Positions 35,901 through 44,196 of a stretch of DNA of 64,000 nt are shown piece after piece. A program made the translations under genes and the position numbers. The notes under the pieces were generated by a model. It was given only the letters and a program-made list of their open reading frames with translations, did not search any database and was not told the DNA's origin. This stretch comes from Xanthomonas vesicatoria ATCC 35937 (GTDB taxonomy: Bacteria > Pseudomonadota > Gammaproteobacteria > Xanthomonadales > Xanthomonadaceae), in the NCBI RefSeq assembly GCF_001908725.1, contig NZ_CP018725.1, positions 3,286,001 through 3,350,000 on the forward strand, written 5' to 3'. The number at the start of each line of letters is the position of its first letter. Within the stretch, counting starts at the first letter, position 1.

Positions 35901-36340
35901 GGGCGCTGTGGCAAGAAGCGGCGCGACCCTGCCACGGCTGAAGCCCGGACGCCATGCCGTCTCTACCGCTCCTGGCGTGGCGAAGCTGCCTGCGCAGGCG
36001 TTGCCTTTGGGCGACACGTCTGGCACGCACGGTTCGAACAGTCGGCCGGGTTGAGGAATGCGCTCTTCGAGCCTGTTTGACGACGCCTCGCCAGCAGACC
36101 GCCAGATTGCCGGGGCCGCGTCGCGGTCTATCCTTTGGCTGAAATCACCGGCACTTATTGCCGCCGGAAGGTCATCGCGCCGCTTGCAAAGGCATGCCTG
36201 CGGGTGACCAAGCAGCCGATTGCCGCGCTGAAAAGTGCAGGGCAACCATCGAGAGGCCCTACAAGGCGATGCCAAGCCCGGCCGGCACTACGACCTTGCC
36301 CAGCCAGTCCTCGCCGAGCACGTCATCTGCACCGCGCTGT
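35901..36340. other. Gene-free stretch upstream of the porin promoter
   Basis: Open frames are present on both strands, but none has a recognisable domain, a ribosome-binding site or convincing codon character. I see nothing to annotate. Confidence 0.4.
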
Positions 36341-36347
36341 ACAGGCC

Positions 36348-36382
36348 AAAAAAAAAACGCCACACCCTGCGGGCATGGCGTT
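36348..36382 (-). terminator. Rho-independent terminator of the qorB-like gene
   Basis: On the minus strand, AACGCCA pairs with TGGCGTT around a 13-nt loop, followed by ten consecutive T residues. It lies about 60 bp past the stop of the minus-strand gene at 36441. Confidence 0.8.
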
Positions 36383-36440
36383 GCATCTCTTCGCCGCCGG
36401 CCGCCACACAGCATCGCTGCGTCTCGCGGCCGGCCCTGGC

Positions 36441-37331
36441 TCAAGCGGCCGGCTGTGCCGCCGCCAGCGCCGCCGCCACGGTATCGCGCCATGGCGTGGT
36501 GGGGCGCCCGATCAAACGGCTCAGGGTGTGGCTGTCGTCGAACAGGCTGCCGCCGCGCGAGGACGCCGAGCACTGCGCCAGCACCTGCGCAAACCCGGCA
36601 GGCACGCCCACCTGCACCAACGCCGCGGCGTAGTCGGCTTCCGGCAGGTCGTGATACGCCACCGGCTTGCCCGCCAGCTGCGATAGCTCGGCTGCGTACT
36701 CGGCCATCGTGAAGGCGGTATCGCCGGCCAGCTCATGGACCTGGCCGGCTTGCGGTGCATCAGACGCCAGCACCGTCGCTGCGGCCGCTGCATAGTCGGC
36801 ACGGGTGGCGGCGCTGATCTTGCCCTCGCCCGAGCTGCCCATCACCCCGCCGTGTGTCACTTCGGCCGCGATCGAGCCGGTGTAGTTTTCGGTGTACCAG
36901 CCGTTGCGCAGCAGCACATGCGGTACGCCGCTTTCGCGCAGCAGCGCCTCGGTGGCCACATGTTCCTCTGCCAGCGACAGCGTGCTGGTATCGGCACGCA
37001 GGATGCTGGTATAGGCGAGCAACTCCACGCCGGCACGCTTGGCCGCGTCGATCACATTGCGGTGCTGCTCCACGCGCGCACCCACCGCGTTGGACGACAC
37101 CAGCAACACCCGGCCGACGCCCGCAAACGCCAGGTCCAGGCTGCGCGGGTCGGCGTAGTCGGCCTGACGCACCGTGATGTCGCGTTTTGCGAACTCGGCA
37201 AGTGACGCAGTGTTGCGGGCCGTTGCTACGATGCGACTGGCAGGCACATGGTTCAGCAGTGCGTCGACGACCAGCGCGCCCAGCTGGCCGCTGGCGCCGG
37301 TGACAAGAATCAGGGGGGAGGCGTGTGCCAT
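36441..37331 (-). CDS. NmrA/QorB-type NAD(P)H:quinone oxidoreductase
   Basis: 296-residue atypical SDR, similar to QorB (YtfG): ILVTGASGQLGALVVDALL at the cofactor site, IVATARNTASLAEFA, RVLLVSSNAVGARVEQH, and LRNGWYTENYTGSI. Such proteins reduce quinones or act as redox sensors. Start: the ATG at 37331 has GGAG 6 nt upstream; the TTG at 37343 is rejected. Divergent from an HxlR gene across a perfect 17-bp palindrome, the usual qorB/HxlR pairing. Confidence 0.85.
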   Translation of the reverse strand: MAHASPLILVTGASGQLGALVVDALLNHVPASRIVATARNTASLAEFAKRDITVRQADYADPRSLDLAFAGVGRVLLVSSNAVGARVEQHRNVIDAAKRAGVELLAYTSILRADTSTLSLAEEHVATEALLRESGVPHVLLRNGWYTENYTGSIAAEVTHGGVMGSSGEGKISAATRADYAAAAATVLASDAPQAGQVHELAGDTAFTMAEYAAELSQLAGKPVAYHDLPEADYAAALVQVGVPAGFAQVLAQCSASSRGGSLFDDSHTLSRLIGRPTTPWRDTVAAALAAAQPAA

Positions 37332-37363
37332 GGTGTGCTCCAATAGGTTTAGAGAAGAGGTTT

Positions 37364-37380
37364 GGTCTAGTATCTAGACC
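37364..37380. promoter_or_regulatory. Perfect 17-bp palindrome, HxlR operator
   Basis: GGTCTAG-TAT-CTAGACC sits between the qorB-like gene and the HxlR gene. Symmetry and location strongly suggest an HxlR-family operator that controls both directions. Confidence 0.6.
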
Positions 37381-37466
37381 TTGTGGTCAGCGAGCCTATT
37401 GTCAGGACCGCTCGGTCCTTCGCAAGGAGGCAGTTTTATTCCCCCTGGTTACTGCGAGATACCCCC

Positions 37467-37895
37467 GTGAATGCGATTGCCTTGTTCCCACCGCCGCCCT
37501 CCCTGGAAGGCCCCTTCGACGCCACCAAGTGCCCCGTGCGCGATGTGCTCGATCAGATCGGCGACAAGTGGACCTTGCTGATCCTGTTGACGCTGATCCC
37601 TGGCCCGTCCCGCTTCAGTGCCATCCAGCGCGCCGTGCCGGACATCTCCAAGCGGATGCTGACCCAGACGCTGCGCAACCTCGAGCGCAACGGCATGATC
37701 ACGCGCAAGGTCTACGCCACCAAGCCGCCCAGCGTGGAATACGCCCTGTCCAAGCTCGGTGTCGCCCTGCTCGGCCCGGTCTCGCAACTGCTCAACTGGG
37801 CAGGCGAAAACCACGCGGGCATTCGCGCCGCGCGCGAGCGGTTCGATCGCGCACAGACTGCCGGCCTGATGGGAGCCAACGACCCTATCGCCTGA
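37467..37895 (+). CDS. HxlR-family transcriptional regulator
   Basis: 142 residues. The winged-helix body reads [50 protein letters not shown], and [12 protein letters not shown]. The Cys at the start of the domain (TKCPVRD) is the thiol sensor of quinone/electrophile-responsive HxlR proteins. I use the GTG at 37467; the longer open frame upstream would cover the operator palindrome. Divergent from the qorB-like gene. Confidence 0.82.
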   Translation: MNAIALFPPPPSLEGPFDATKCPVRDVLDQIGDKWTLLILLTLIPGPSRFSAIQRAVPDISKRMLTQTLRNLERNGMITRKVYATKPPSVEYALSKLGVALLGPVSQLLNWAGENHAGIRAARERFDRAQTAGLMGANDPIA

Positions 37896-37986
37896 GGCGG
37901 CGCAGCGCTGCTGCCGGCCGAGGTGTCCACTCGCGCAGGCGAGCGCTCCAGCACGCGTCGTATCGCGTCGATACGTTCGTGAAAGC

Positions 37987-38496
37987 ATGCTCACAAAGAT
38001 GCGCAGTCTCAACGCCGCCGTGGAAGCGGCGCGCGCAGGCGATGAAGGCCGCGGATTTGCAGTGGTGGCCAGCGAGGTACGCGCGCTCGCACTACGCTCG
38101 TCCACCGCGGCCAGTCAGATCAAGGTGCTGATCAGCGAATCGGTGGCGCATGTCGACTTAGGCGTGCAGCAGGTGCGCAGTGCGGGCGAGGGCATGCAGC
38201 GCATCGTGGGCACCATCGGTCAAGTCAGCGCCACCCTCAGCGAGATTGCCGCCGCCTCCGAGCAGGAGGCCGGCAGCATCGGGCAGGTGCACCAGACCCT
38301 GCGCCGCGTGGACGCCGACATGCGCGACGGCGTGGCACGCATGCAGGAGGCCAGTACCGCCGCACGTGCCATGGGCGACCATGCTGCCCAGCTGGATGAT
38401 GTGGTCAGCCGGTTTACGGATGCCGCTGCGCCCATCCTGGGTGGCGGCACGCCCGCACCAGCTAACGGCCCGGCCGGGATGCGCAGCGCCGCGTGA
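37987..38496 (+). pseudogene. C-terminal fragment of a methyl-accepting chemotaxis protein
   Basis: The 169-residue frame begins inside the conserved signalling hairpin (RSLNAAVEAARAGDEGRGFAVVASEVRALA) and continues through the C-terminal helix. No sensor, membrane or HAMP segments precede it; the previous gene stops 91 bp upstream. The hairpin core itself is intact (EAARAGxxGRGFAVVA). It is most simply a truncated chemoreceptor gene. A soluble mini-receptor cannot be excluded. Confidence 0.72.
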
Positions 38497-38617
38497 GCCG
38501 CGTGGCTGCGGCGCACAGCCAGTGCGATATCGCCGGAGCAGGCCGCCTAGGCGTCAGGAACAACACCAGCCAATACGCGCGCGCTTGGCAGGATCCGGAA
38601 GCGCAGCATGCACGGGC

Positions 38618-39001
38618 TTAGTGACCCATTGCACCGGCAGCCGGCGCGTTGCGTAACGCCCGCAGCTTGTCGGTGAACCACGTCTGGCTGGCCACCGGCG
38701 CGGCCTGGCCGCATCGCACCGCATACGGTGTGCCGGACATGCTGCTCTTGGTCGCGGCCAGTGCAATGAAGGACTCGGTCGAGGTCACCAGCCCCTTCTT
38801 CTGCAGGTATGCGTACTTGCGTTGCAGATGCGCGCTGGCCTCGGGCGCGTCATGCCAGGATCCGTTGCGCGAGAACTCGCAGTTGGACTGCTCCAGTGCG
38901 GTGAACAACTGGGTGATCTCCCGCGAGGTCGTCGCAGAAACACCTTGTGCGCACACGTTGCCGCAGGTCAGCAAAAGAAGAAACAGAAAACGGGAGGTCA
39001 T
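38618..39001 (-). CDS. Exported DUF5329-like protein
   Basis: 127 residues. A signal peptide (SRFLFLLLLTCGNVCAQ) is followed by EITQLFTALEQSNCEFSRNG, SAHLQRKYAYLQKK, TESFIALAATKSSMSG and YAVRCGQ, a pattern I recognise as DUF5329. Two Cys residues could form a disulfide. Predicted periplasmic. Function unknown. Single gene; no obvious operon partner. Confidence 0.65.
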   Translation of the reverse strand: MTSRFLFLLLLTCGNVCAQGVSATTSREITQLFTALEQSNCEFSRNGSWHDAPEASAHLQRKYAYLQKKGLVTSTESFIALAATKSSMSGTPYAVRCGQAAPVASQTWFTDKLRALRNAPAAGAMGH

Positions 39002-39087
39002 GGCTCTGATTGTCGGTTGTGTGGATGGAGCGGTGCGCTGTCAGCGACGCGGCGAGGCGCGCGCGGACGTGCGTGCCATGCGCGGCG

Positions 39088-39921
39088 CTAGGGCGTAGCG
39101 TCCGACGACGATACGGAGGAATGCATCGGTTCGGGCATGCTGGATGGGTAGCGCAACAGTTCGGTGCCCACATGATAATTGCCGTAGTACTCACCTCGCC
39201 GCAACCCGGGATTGCCGGCGAAATCGATATACGGTGCGGCACAGTGCGGGCAGCGGAACGGGTGCATGTAGCGAAAGCCCGAGCCATCCGGTGCGCTGGG
39301 AAGCATGGCCTCCAGCGCCGCCAGTTGCGCCGGATCCGGATCGGACAAGGCCGCAGGGCTGCTGGCAATGCGGTCATCGACGGTCAGCGTGTACTTGCCG
39401 GATTCGGAATAGAAATATCCGGCATTGCTGAAGCCTGAATGGTAAGAATGCACCAGGAACGATGCAGCGCACCGGTCGCAGATACAGGACAGCATCACGT
39501 TGCTGCCCGTCACCAAACCACTGAAGTGCAGCCCTCGGGCAAACAGGCCCTTACCGTGAAGCGCGGCGTTCTGGATGCTGGCGCCGGGCAGGAAAAACGG
39601 CTGGAACCTGACCCCGACCACCGTCCCGGCCTCGAACGCACCTGGCTCCATGTGCTCCTCAGCGGAGATCACACAATCTGCCTGGCATCCCAGATTGGGA
39701 TGCACCCGGATCGAGAAATGGAACCATCCCGAGAGCGTCCCGAGCGCATGGGTCTGGCTTTGCCCGCTCGCATCGACAAAGCGCAGCACGCTGTGCTCGC
39801 TCACTCGCATCTTGGGCGTCACCTCACACGGCAGCTGGTCCTGCGCAATGCGGCAGAACTCGCGTCCATTGAGCTGCGCGCTCAACAGTGGAGCGGGCGT
39901 TTTCTTGAGAAAATCGAACAT
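39088..39921 (-). CDS. Unknown protein with CxxC pairs
   Basis: 277 residues, not recognised. Near residues 145-150 and 220-225 it has CICDRC and CPHC, suggesting metal binding. There is no signal peptide (MFDFLKKTPAPLLSAQ). Beta-rich sequence between (GTVVGVRFQPFFLPG; SGLVTGSNVMLSCIC) suggests a folded domain. No paralogue or partner is seen. Start taken at the ATG at 39921. Confidence 0.5.
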   Translation of the reverse strand: MFDFLKKTPAPLLSAQLNGREFCRIAQDQLPCEVTPKMRVSEHSVLRFVDASGQSQTHALGTLSGWFHFSIRVHPNLGCQADCVISAEEHMEPGAFEAGTVVGVRFQPFFLPGASIQNAALHGKGLFARGLHFSGLVTGSNVMLSCICDRCAASFLVHSYHSGFSNAGYFYSESGKYTLTVDDRIASSPAALSDPDPAQLAALEAMLPSAPDGSGFRYMHPFRCPHCAAPYIDFAGNPGLRRGEYYGNYHVGTELLRYPSSMPEPMHSSVSSSDATP

Positions 39922-40867
39922 GCGTCCTTGCCTCGTGGATGAAGCAGCTGCTTCCGAGTGACAAGTCTACGCTCTCGCGCAGCGCTGCTGTCTTGCTGGA
40001 CGCCCAACACGGCTGCGCACGCGCTGCCGTCCACGGCATGGTACGGCGGGCCCTCGAAGCGATGACGGCGACTTCAGTAAGCGACATGAGCGTGGGCAAG
40101 GGGACACGATGTCACTGCCCGCGTTACCGGATGCAGCATGCGTACGCGCGCGCGTAGCCGATTGAATGCTGCTGCCGGGTTGCCTCCACGTGCGCGCAGT
40201 CAGTAACAACAAGGGCAGGATGGCGAGCGCCTTCATTGGTTGTCCCGTTTTGATCGCTACCGATGTGCCGACTGCCGGTGAAGCGCCGATCATCATTGCT
40301 AAAACAGGCGAGCCCTTGTTGCTGCGTTGCAATGCCTGAGCTAAGCAGTGACGCGAAACAGCGTCGGCTTGAAAGGAAGATCAGCCACCTGGGAGGGCCG
40401 AGGCAGGAGAGATTTTGTACTGGATCGCGACATGGACAGTGCGGCTTACTGGCCGGAAGGCTTTGGCATCCCTTGCCGCATGGTAAGAATTGGTACGGTG
40501 TGTATTTGTATGCCAGCTGCGCTCATCGTATGCATCTCAAATATAGCGGGCTATCAGGTGTATGTGTATTGCACCCTGATGACGGACGAAGCTCCGCTTC
40601 TGGAAAGTGATGAAGCGGCGACGGCTTTCACTTGATCGTGTAGCCGAGTGACCGTGTCGTGGCCGAAGTGCGGCCACACGGATCGTCAGGGCTCACGAGT
40701 TGCAAATGCTCGCGTCCGACAGTTGATTGAAACCTGGCGTGCTGAGTGTCCGGCAGAAAACATCCGCCGTCGGCCCTCACGAGGCCGTGTCGATATGCTT
40801 GGGCTCGTCCGCATCGAAGGCTGGTCTGAAGCAGCCAGTAGAGAAGCCCACAGGGTGCTAGACATGC
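39922..40867. other. Unassigned region at the distal end of the integron
   Basis: About 950 bp with several weak open frames on both strands, for example 40648-40881 plus strand (77 codons; LIETWRAECPAENIRRRP). None has a domain or a clear ribosome-binding site. It borders a decayed attC, so decayed cassettes may lie within it, but no further attC was recognisable. Confidence 0.4.
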
Positions 40868-40922
40868 TCATGGAATGCTAAGCCGACCCGCACGCGGCAT
40901 CGGCTTGCACGAATCAGTAGGC
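40868..40922 (-). repeat. attC25 remnant, array end
   Basis: On the minus strand GCCTACTGATTCGTGCAAGC and GGGTCGGCTTAGCATTC preserve one arm and stem of the standard attC; the distal core site is lost. Marks the recognisable end of the array. Confidence 0.55.
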
Positions 40923-41327
40923 AGCTGCGTTGGTATCCGTCAGGCCCTGCCCACCGACCGGAATTGTCTCAAAGCGGGCGCCAAAGCCCGCGATGTGCGG
41001 CCGGGCCTGCGAGATCGCCTGCTGGACCGCCGGCAGCCGAAGTGACGCGTGATGGCTCTCCTGGCTGTCCCACGCCTCCGTTACCCAAATGCCATCCGCG
41101 TCCGTAGGATCGAGTGCCACCACATAGCTGAGGCAGCCAGGCATGCCGCGGGTGCCGGCCAGTAGGGCGGTGACCACCGCGTCACGTTGGCCGGGCGCAA
41201 CATTGATTTTTCCGATGAGTCCGTACATCTGTTTTCCTGGAGCCTGGGTGGCGTGCAACGGGAGGGCGTAGGTGACGGCCGCTGACGCTGCAGCCAAGAT
41301 AAACTCGCGGCGACCGTGATCTTTCAT
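40914..41327 (-). CDS. Cassette 25: Tat-exported antibiotic-biosynthesis-monooxygenase-like protein
   Basis: 137 residues. The N-terminus DHGRREFILAAASAAVTYAL has twin arginines and a hydrophobic stretch, a probable Tat signal. The rest resembles a small ABM/quinol monooxygenase dimeric barrel: MYGLIGKINVAPGQRDAVV, GCLSYVVALDPTDADGIWV, TEAWDSQESHHASL. ATG 41327 lies 5 nt inside the cassette. Its stop falls in the decayed attC. Exported ABM proteins are unusual as integron cargo. Confidence 0.65.
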   Translation of the reverse strand: MKDHGRREFILAAASAAVTYALPLHATQAPGKQMYGLIGKINVAPGQRDAVVTALLAGTRGMPGCLSYVVALDPTDADGIWVTEAWDSQESHHASLRLPAVQQAISQARPHIAGFGARFETIPVGGQGLTDTNAAAY

Positions 41328-41332
41328 GAGCT

Positions 41333-41392
41333 GCCTAACGCATGAGTTAAGCCGCGCTGCGACGCAACTTCGGCTTGAATGAGCTGTCAGGC
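41333..41392 (-). repeat. attC24
   Basis: 60 bp, GCCTAAC at the left and GTCAGGC at the right, so one core site departs from GTTRRRY. Stem and loop are as in other sites. Confidence 0.8.
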
Positions 41393-41670
41393 CGTGAGTA
41401 GACCCAAAGGTTGGATGGTCAACCCATGCTCCCCAGCACTGCCGCCTGAGCCGAGTGTGCCACAGGTTGTGGGACGGAGCTTGCCGAATACGCGGGGGCG
41501 CGCGTGATGCCACCGCCGAACACAAAGAGCGCAGCATGGCAACGACGGCAAGGGCGAAGCACCGAACTTGCCGCAACCAACGACGGCGATGACTGCTCCC
41601 CGGAGCCGGCCTGCTGCATGGCAGCGAGCCGGCCGAATCCGGACCCATCCATTGGTTCTGCTCCACCATT
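41393..41670 (-). other. Cassette 24: diverged ORF-less family member
   Basis: Non-coding cassette related to cassettes 1, 6 and 16, most diverged of the four. It shares CTCCCCAGCACTGCCGCCTG, GTGTGCCAC and GCGAAGCACC-like stretches and the CTCCACCA end. Open frames on either strand are disrupted relative to its relatives. Confidence 0.65.
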
Positions 41671-41731
41671 GCCGAACGTCTGAGTTAAGCCAGAGCACGT
41701 TGCGGCCTCGGCTTGAACGCATTAGTCGGCC
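41671..41731 (-). repeat. attC23 (degenerate)
   Basis: Core sites read GCCGAAC and GTCGGCC rather than RYYYAAC and GTTRRRY. Arms recognisable. Confidence 0.6.
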
Positions 41732-41744
41732 GCAGTTTGCCAGA

Positions 41745-42083
41745 CTAAGACTGCGGGTCGAAGCTGAAGACACGCAGCTCCTGGTCGCAGCGACAAGCAG
41801 ATGCGATACGCGCCGCCCAAACGATGGCATCCTCACGCGAAGGCAGCTCAAGCACCGTAAATCCCCCGTTCAACGGCGGAGCCCACGGATACCCGCCCTG
41901 TGACGTTTCGCCGCTCGATGAGACCAGGACAGGCGCGACGCTTTCGTCGATTCCACCGCCGAAGACGTAAACACCAGCAATCTTTGCTTCTTCGATGACC
42001 GCGTGAGAATCATGAACCACCGCATCCCACTCGCCGTCCGGCACGACCATCGCGGCGCTTGGGAAAGAGATGAGATATTTCAC
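41745..42083 (-). CDS. Cassette 23: YCII-related protein
   Basis: 112 residues resembling YCII/DGPF domains: KYLISFPSAAMVVPDGEWDA, VVHDSHAVIEEAKIAGVYVF, GGFTVLELPSREDAIVWAA. Start is GTG 42083 with AGGGAA upstream; the frame is open further but without homology. YCII-fold proteins are small and of mixed function. Confidence 0.65.
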   Translation of the reverse strand: MKYLISFPSAAMVVPDGEWDAVVHDSHAVIEEAKIAGVYVFGGGIDESVAPVLVSSSGETSQGGYPWAPPLNGGFTVLELPSREDAIVWAARIASACRCDQELRVFSFDPQS

Positions 42084-42124
42084 TGCGCTTCCCTCTTTTA
42101 AGAACGGCGAGATTGTTGATGTGG

Positions 42125-42182
42125 GTCCCATCACTGGAGTTGAGCGGCGCTGTGGGCGTCTGCCTTGAACGAGTTGTTAGGC
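42125..42182 (-). repeat. attC22 (degenerate)
   Basis: GTTAGGC is intact at the right (42176-42182); the left arm is altered (no CCTAAC). Stem only partly conserved. Confidence 0.5.
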
Positions 42183-42494
42183 CCTGGGCGTGAGTTGCAC
42201 ACGAAGCAACTGCCACTCTTGCCAACAGTGCTTGGGGTTGATGTCTTTATAACCGCGACGATCTTCGGCGATTTTTGCAGCTTGCTCGGACGAAACCATG
42301 ACAGTCGCTTTATCTCTTATTGCATTGACCTGCGCTTCCGCTAGAGGCTGACCATATCTCGTTTCGACGGAAAGGAGCGTTGCAGCCAGAGATGGAATGA
42401 ATTCAATAGTCAGGTGCTGAGGGTTGGGACGTGTTGAAATCTCCGCGTAGCCTCCCACGTCGAGCTCTTTGATCGGATCGATAACAGCCGCCAT
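42177..42494 (-). CDS. Cassette 22: unknown protein
   Basis: 105 residues, not recognised (IDPIKELDVGGYAEISTRPN; LSVETRYGQPLAEAQ; CWQEWQLLRVQL). GTGGAGC precedes the ATG at 42494. The stop is the TAA of the attC core. Confidence 0.55.
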   Translation of the reverse strand: MAAVIDPIKELDVGGYAEISTRPNPQHLTIEFIPSLAATLLSVETRYGQPLAEAQVNAIRDKATVMVSSEQAAKIAEDRRGYKDINPKHCWQEWQLLRVQLTPRA

Positions 42495-42548
42495 TGTTGC
42501 TCCACTGATTGCCAGTAAAAGTGTTTAAAGCCAGTGCGCATTTTAGGT

Positions 42549-42608
42549 GCCTAACGCCTGAATTAAGGTGAGCCGCAAAGCGGCTTCGGCTTGAATGAAT
42601 TGTCAGGC
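42549..42608 (-). repeat. attC21
   Basis: 60 bp, GCCTAAC to GTCAGGC. The cassette gene's TGA stop is in the altered core. Confidence 0.8.
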
Positions 42609-42965
42609 AGCAAGCTCAGTTGAGAACGTGAGCCTGTTGCCATCCGGATCAACAACCTGAATCTCTCGGGTCTTCCATGCTGTGTTGAATGGCGGTGGAG
42701 TCTGGGCGAGCCCAGCTGCTTTAAATGCCGAGTAGCACGCGTCCACATCCGGAACCATAAAGTGGATAGCACCGCCAACTTGGCAATCGTCTGCGTGCTC
42801 GGTCAGGAAGATGGACTGGCCCTCTCGGGTGAGTTGCGCAAAGACAGGAAATCCTGGCTCATGCCGATACTCAAAGTCGATAGTGAACCCAAGTCCTTGG
42901 GTGTAGAACGGGAAGCTTGAAGTTGCGTCAGTTACCCGGAGAACGGGAATCACGGTTTGGGTCAC
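42603..42965 (-). CDS. Cassette 21: glyoxalase/bleomycin-resistance-like VOC protein
   Basis: 120 residues of single-module VOC fold: TQTVIPVLRVTDATSSFPFY, QGLGFTIDFEYRHEPGFPVF, SIFLTEHADD, FMVPDVDACYSAFKAAG, QVVDPDGNRLTFS. Start GTG 42965 with GGAGAG upstream. The frame stays open upstream through the decayed attC20, so it may also be read as a fusion with cassette 20. Could bind or inactivate a small molecule. Confidence 0.72.
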   Translation of the reverse strand: MTQTVIPVLRVTDATSSFPFYTQGLGFTIDFEYRHEPGFPVFAQLTREGQSIFLTEHADDCQVGGAIHFMVPDVDACYSAFKAAGLAQTPPPFNTAWKTREIQVVDPDGNRLTFSTELAA

Positions 42966-42982
42966 GACACTCTCTCCTTGCT

Positions 42983-43040
42983 GCCCAACGCCTGAAATGC
43001 CGACGTGCGAAGCAGGTTCGGCTTGAATGAATTTTTTGGC
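42983..43040 (-). repeat. attC20 (degenerate, stop lost)
   Basis: 58 bp, GCCCAAC and TTTTGGC at the ends. On the minus strand CCTAAC has become CCAAAA, removing the usual TAA, so a frame runs through the site. Confidence 0.65.
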
Positions 43041-43318
43041 CCCGACTGAGGCCTCTCGCAGGGAAGTATCCCAAAGGACGAACATGTCTGTCTCAGGCGA
43101 CCGCAGAGGAAGCAACGGAGTCGGGTCAATGTACCAACGATGAAAGACCACCAACAGTTGCCGGACGGAGCCAGCACTCACCGGATAGGTTAGCTCCAGA
43201 TCTAAAGTACTGAGCGTGCCGCGAACGTCTTTGTATTCGGGTAGCGAGTACAGCCAACCAAAAACTGATCCTCATCCTCAGAGCAAAAGAATGTTGGACC
43301 TCGAAAGGAAATGATCAT
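43034..43318 (-). pseudogene. Cassette 20: frameshifted unknown gene
   Basis: Starts ATG 43318 (MIISFRGPTFFCSEDEDQF) four codons' length from the attC core, then shifts frame near 43258-43263 at a run of five T. The second frame continues GWLYSLPEYKDVRGTLSTLD and PVSAGSVRQLLVVFHRWYID. A one-base change would restore a single gene of about 95 codons. Its end runs into the defective attC20. Confidence 0.6.
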
Positions 43319-43321
43319 GGG

Positions 43322-43381
43322 GCCTAACGCCTGCATTAAGCCGACACGCGAAACGAGTTCGGCTTGAATGAATCGTTAGGC
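43322..43381 (-). repeat. attC19
   Basis: 60 bp, GCCTAAC to GTTAGGC, with an imperfect stem (ACACGCGAAACGAG). Confidence 0.85.
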
Positions 43382-43661
43382 ACCATACTGCGGTGCCTCC
43401 GCCCCCCACGCAATCCCTTTGGCACTCACCTCCAGCCCAGCATAGTGTTTGACCTGAGTTCGTGGGAGCGATGAGGTCTCGTACTCGATGATCTCGTAGT
43501 CCCGGCCGCAAGTCCGCCAGCTTTGACAAGGCGCGAGGTGGGATGTTTGCCCAGGGAATGGCAGACAGTCGCTCCAGCTCGGTCCAGGCATCGGGGAGAG
43601 TTCCGAACTCACCCATCGACTCGGCGTGACTCTGGTCTTCGACGACGAAGATCTTTGGCAT
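43376..43661 (-). pseudogene. Cassette 19: frameshifted unknown gene
   Basis: ATG 43661 opens MPKIFVVEDQSHAESMGEFG; the continuation SWRTCGRDYEIIEYETSSLP is in another frame and ends KGIAWGAEAPQYGA at the attC TAA. The shift lies between about 43525 and 43555. A single base would unite them into about 95 codons. The protein is unknown. Confidence 0.6.
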
Positions 43662-43664
43662 GAT

Positions 43665-43724
43665 GCCTAACGCCTGAATTAAGCCGAGCCGCGAAGCGGC
43701 TTCGGCTTGAATGAATTGTTAGAG
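43665..43724 (-). repeat. attC18
   Basis: 60 bp, GCCTAAC to GTTAGAG (last base not a pyrimidine). Confidence 0.8.
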
Positions 43725-44128
43725 GGCAGCCGTGAGCTTAGTAGCCATGTGAGTACTGGCAAAACCAGCGCGAACCTTATGAGATCTACCGCGCCCGATA
43801 TGGCGACCGTAGTACCCACATATCTTGGGAAGATGACAGCCTGCAGGGTAGGGGCTACTAACCCGCAAAGCGCAATGAGTAGCGCAGCTAGCATCGGTTG
43901 TCTGAGGCGGACTAAGCGTGACCGCAGGAGCATCGCAATGGGCAGGGAGATTGCCACTAGGATGACCGTGTTTGCTAGGTGTAGCACAACAAAGAGAGTT
44001 AATAAGCTGGATGGGCGAGTTGCCGGCAGCAGCCAAGCAGACCAAGGTAGCGCTACTTTGCCTTTAACGTAGTACCCGAATGATCCGAGTGCTATGACGG
44101 ACAGGAATCGCACGAACCTTTGATGCAT
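43679..44128 (-). CDS. Cassette 18: membrane protein with attC-encoded tail
   Basis: 149 residues with about four hydrophobic segments (FLSVIALGSFGYYVKG; LLTLFVVLHLANTVILVAI; PMLAALLIALCGLVAPTL; IRFALVLPVLTWLL). Function unknown. The last 13 residues, NNSFKPKPLRGSA, are encoded by attC18. ATG 44128 lies 9 nt from the upstream core, whose GTTAGAGGGCAGGAC provides the ribosome-binding site. Confidence 0.65.
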   Translation of the reverse strand: MHQRFVRFLSVIALGSFGYYVKGKVALPWSAWLLPATRPSSLLTLFVVLHLANTVILVAISLPIAMLLRSRLVRLRQPMLAALLIALCGLVAPTLQAVIFPRYVGTTVAISGAVDLIRFALVLPVLTWLLSSRLPSNNSFKPKPLRGSA

Positions 44129-44136
44129 GTCCTGCC

Positions 44137-44196
44137 CTCTAACGCTTGAATTAAGCTGCGTTGCGAAGCAACTTCGGTTTGAATGAGTTGTTAGGT
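44137..44196 (-). repeat. attC17
   Basis: 60 bp, CTCTAAC to GTTAGGT. Confidence 0.8.

Noticed and set aside
35823..36275. Minus-strand frame of 150 codons upstream of the porin
   Set aside because: Overlaps the Pho-box-like region; no recognisable domain or start signal.
40348..40635. 95-codon plus-strand frame beside the integron end
   Set aside because: No domain, weak start, Cys-rich random-looking sequence; cannot be separated from chance.
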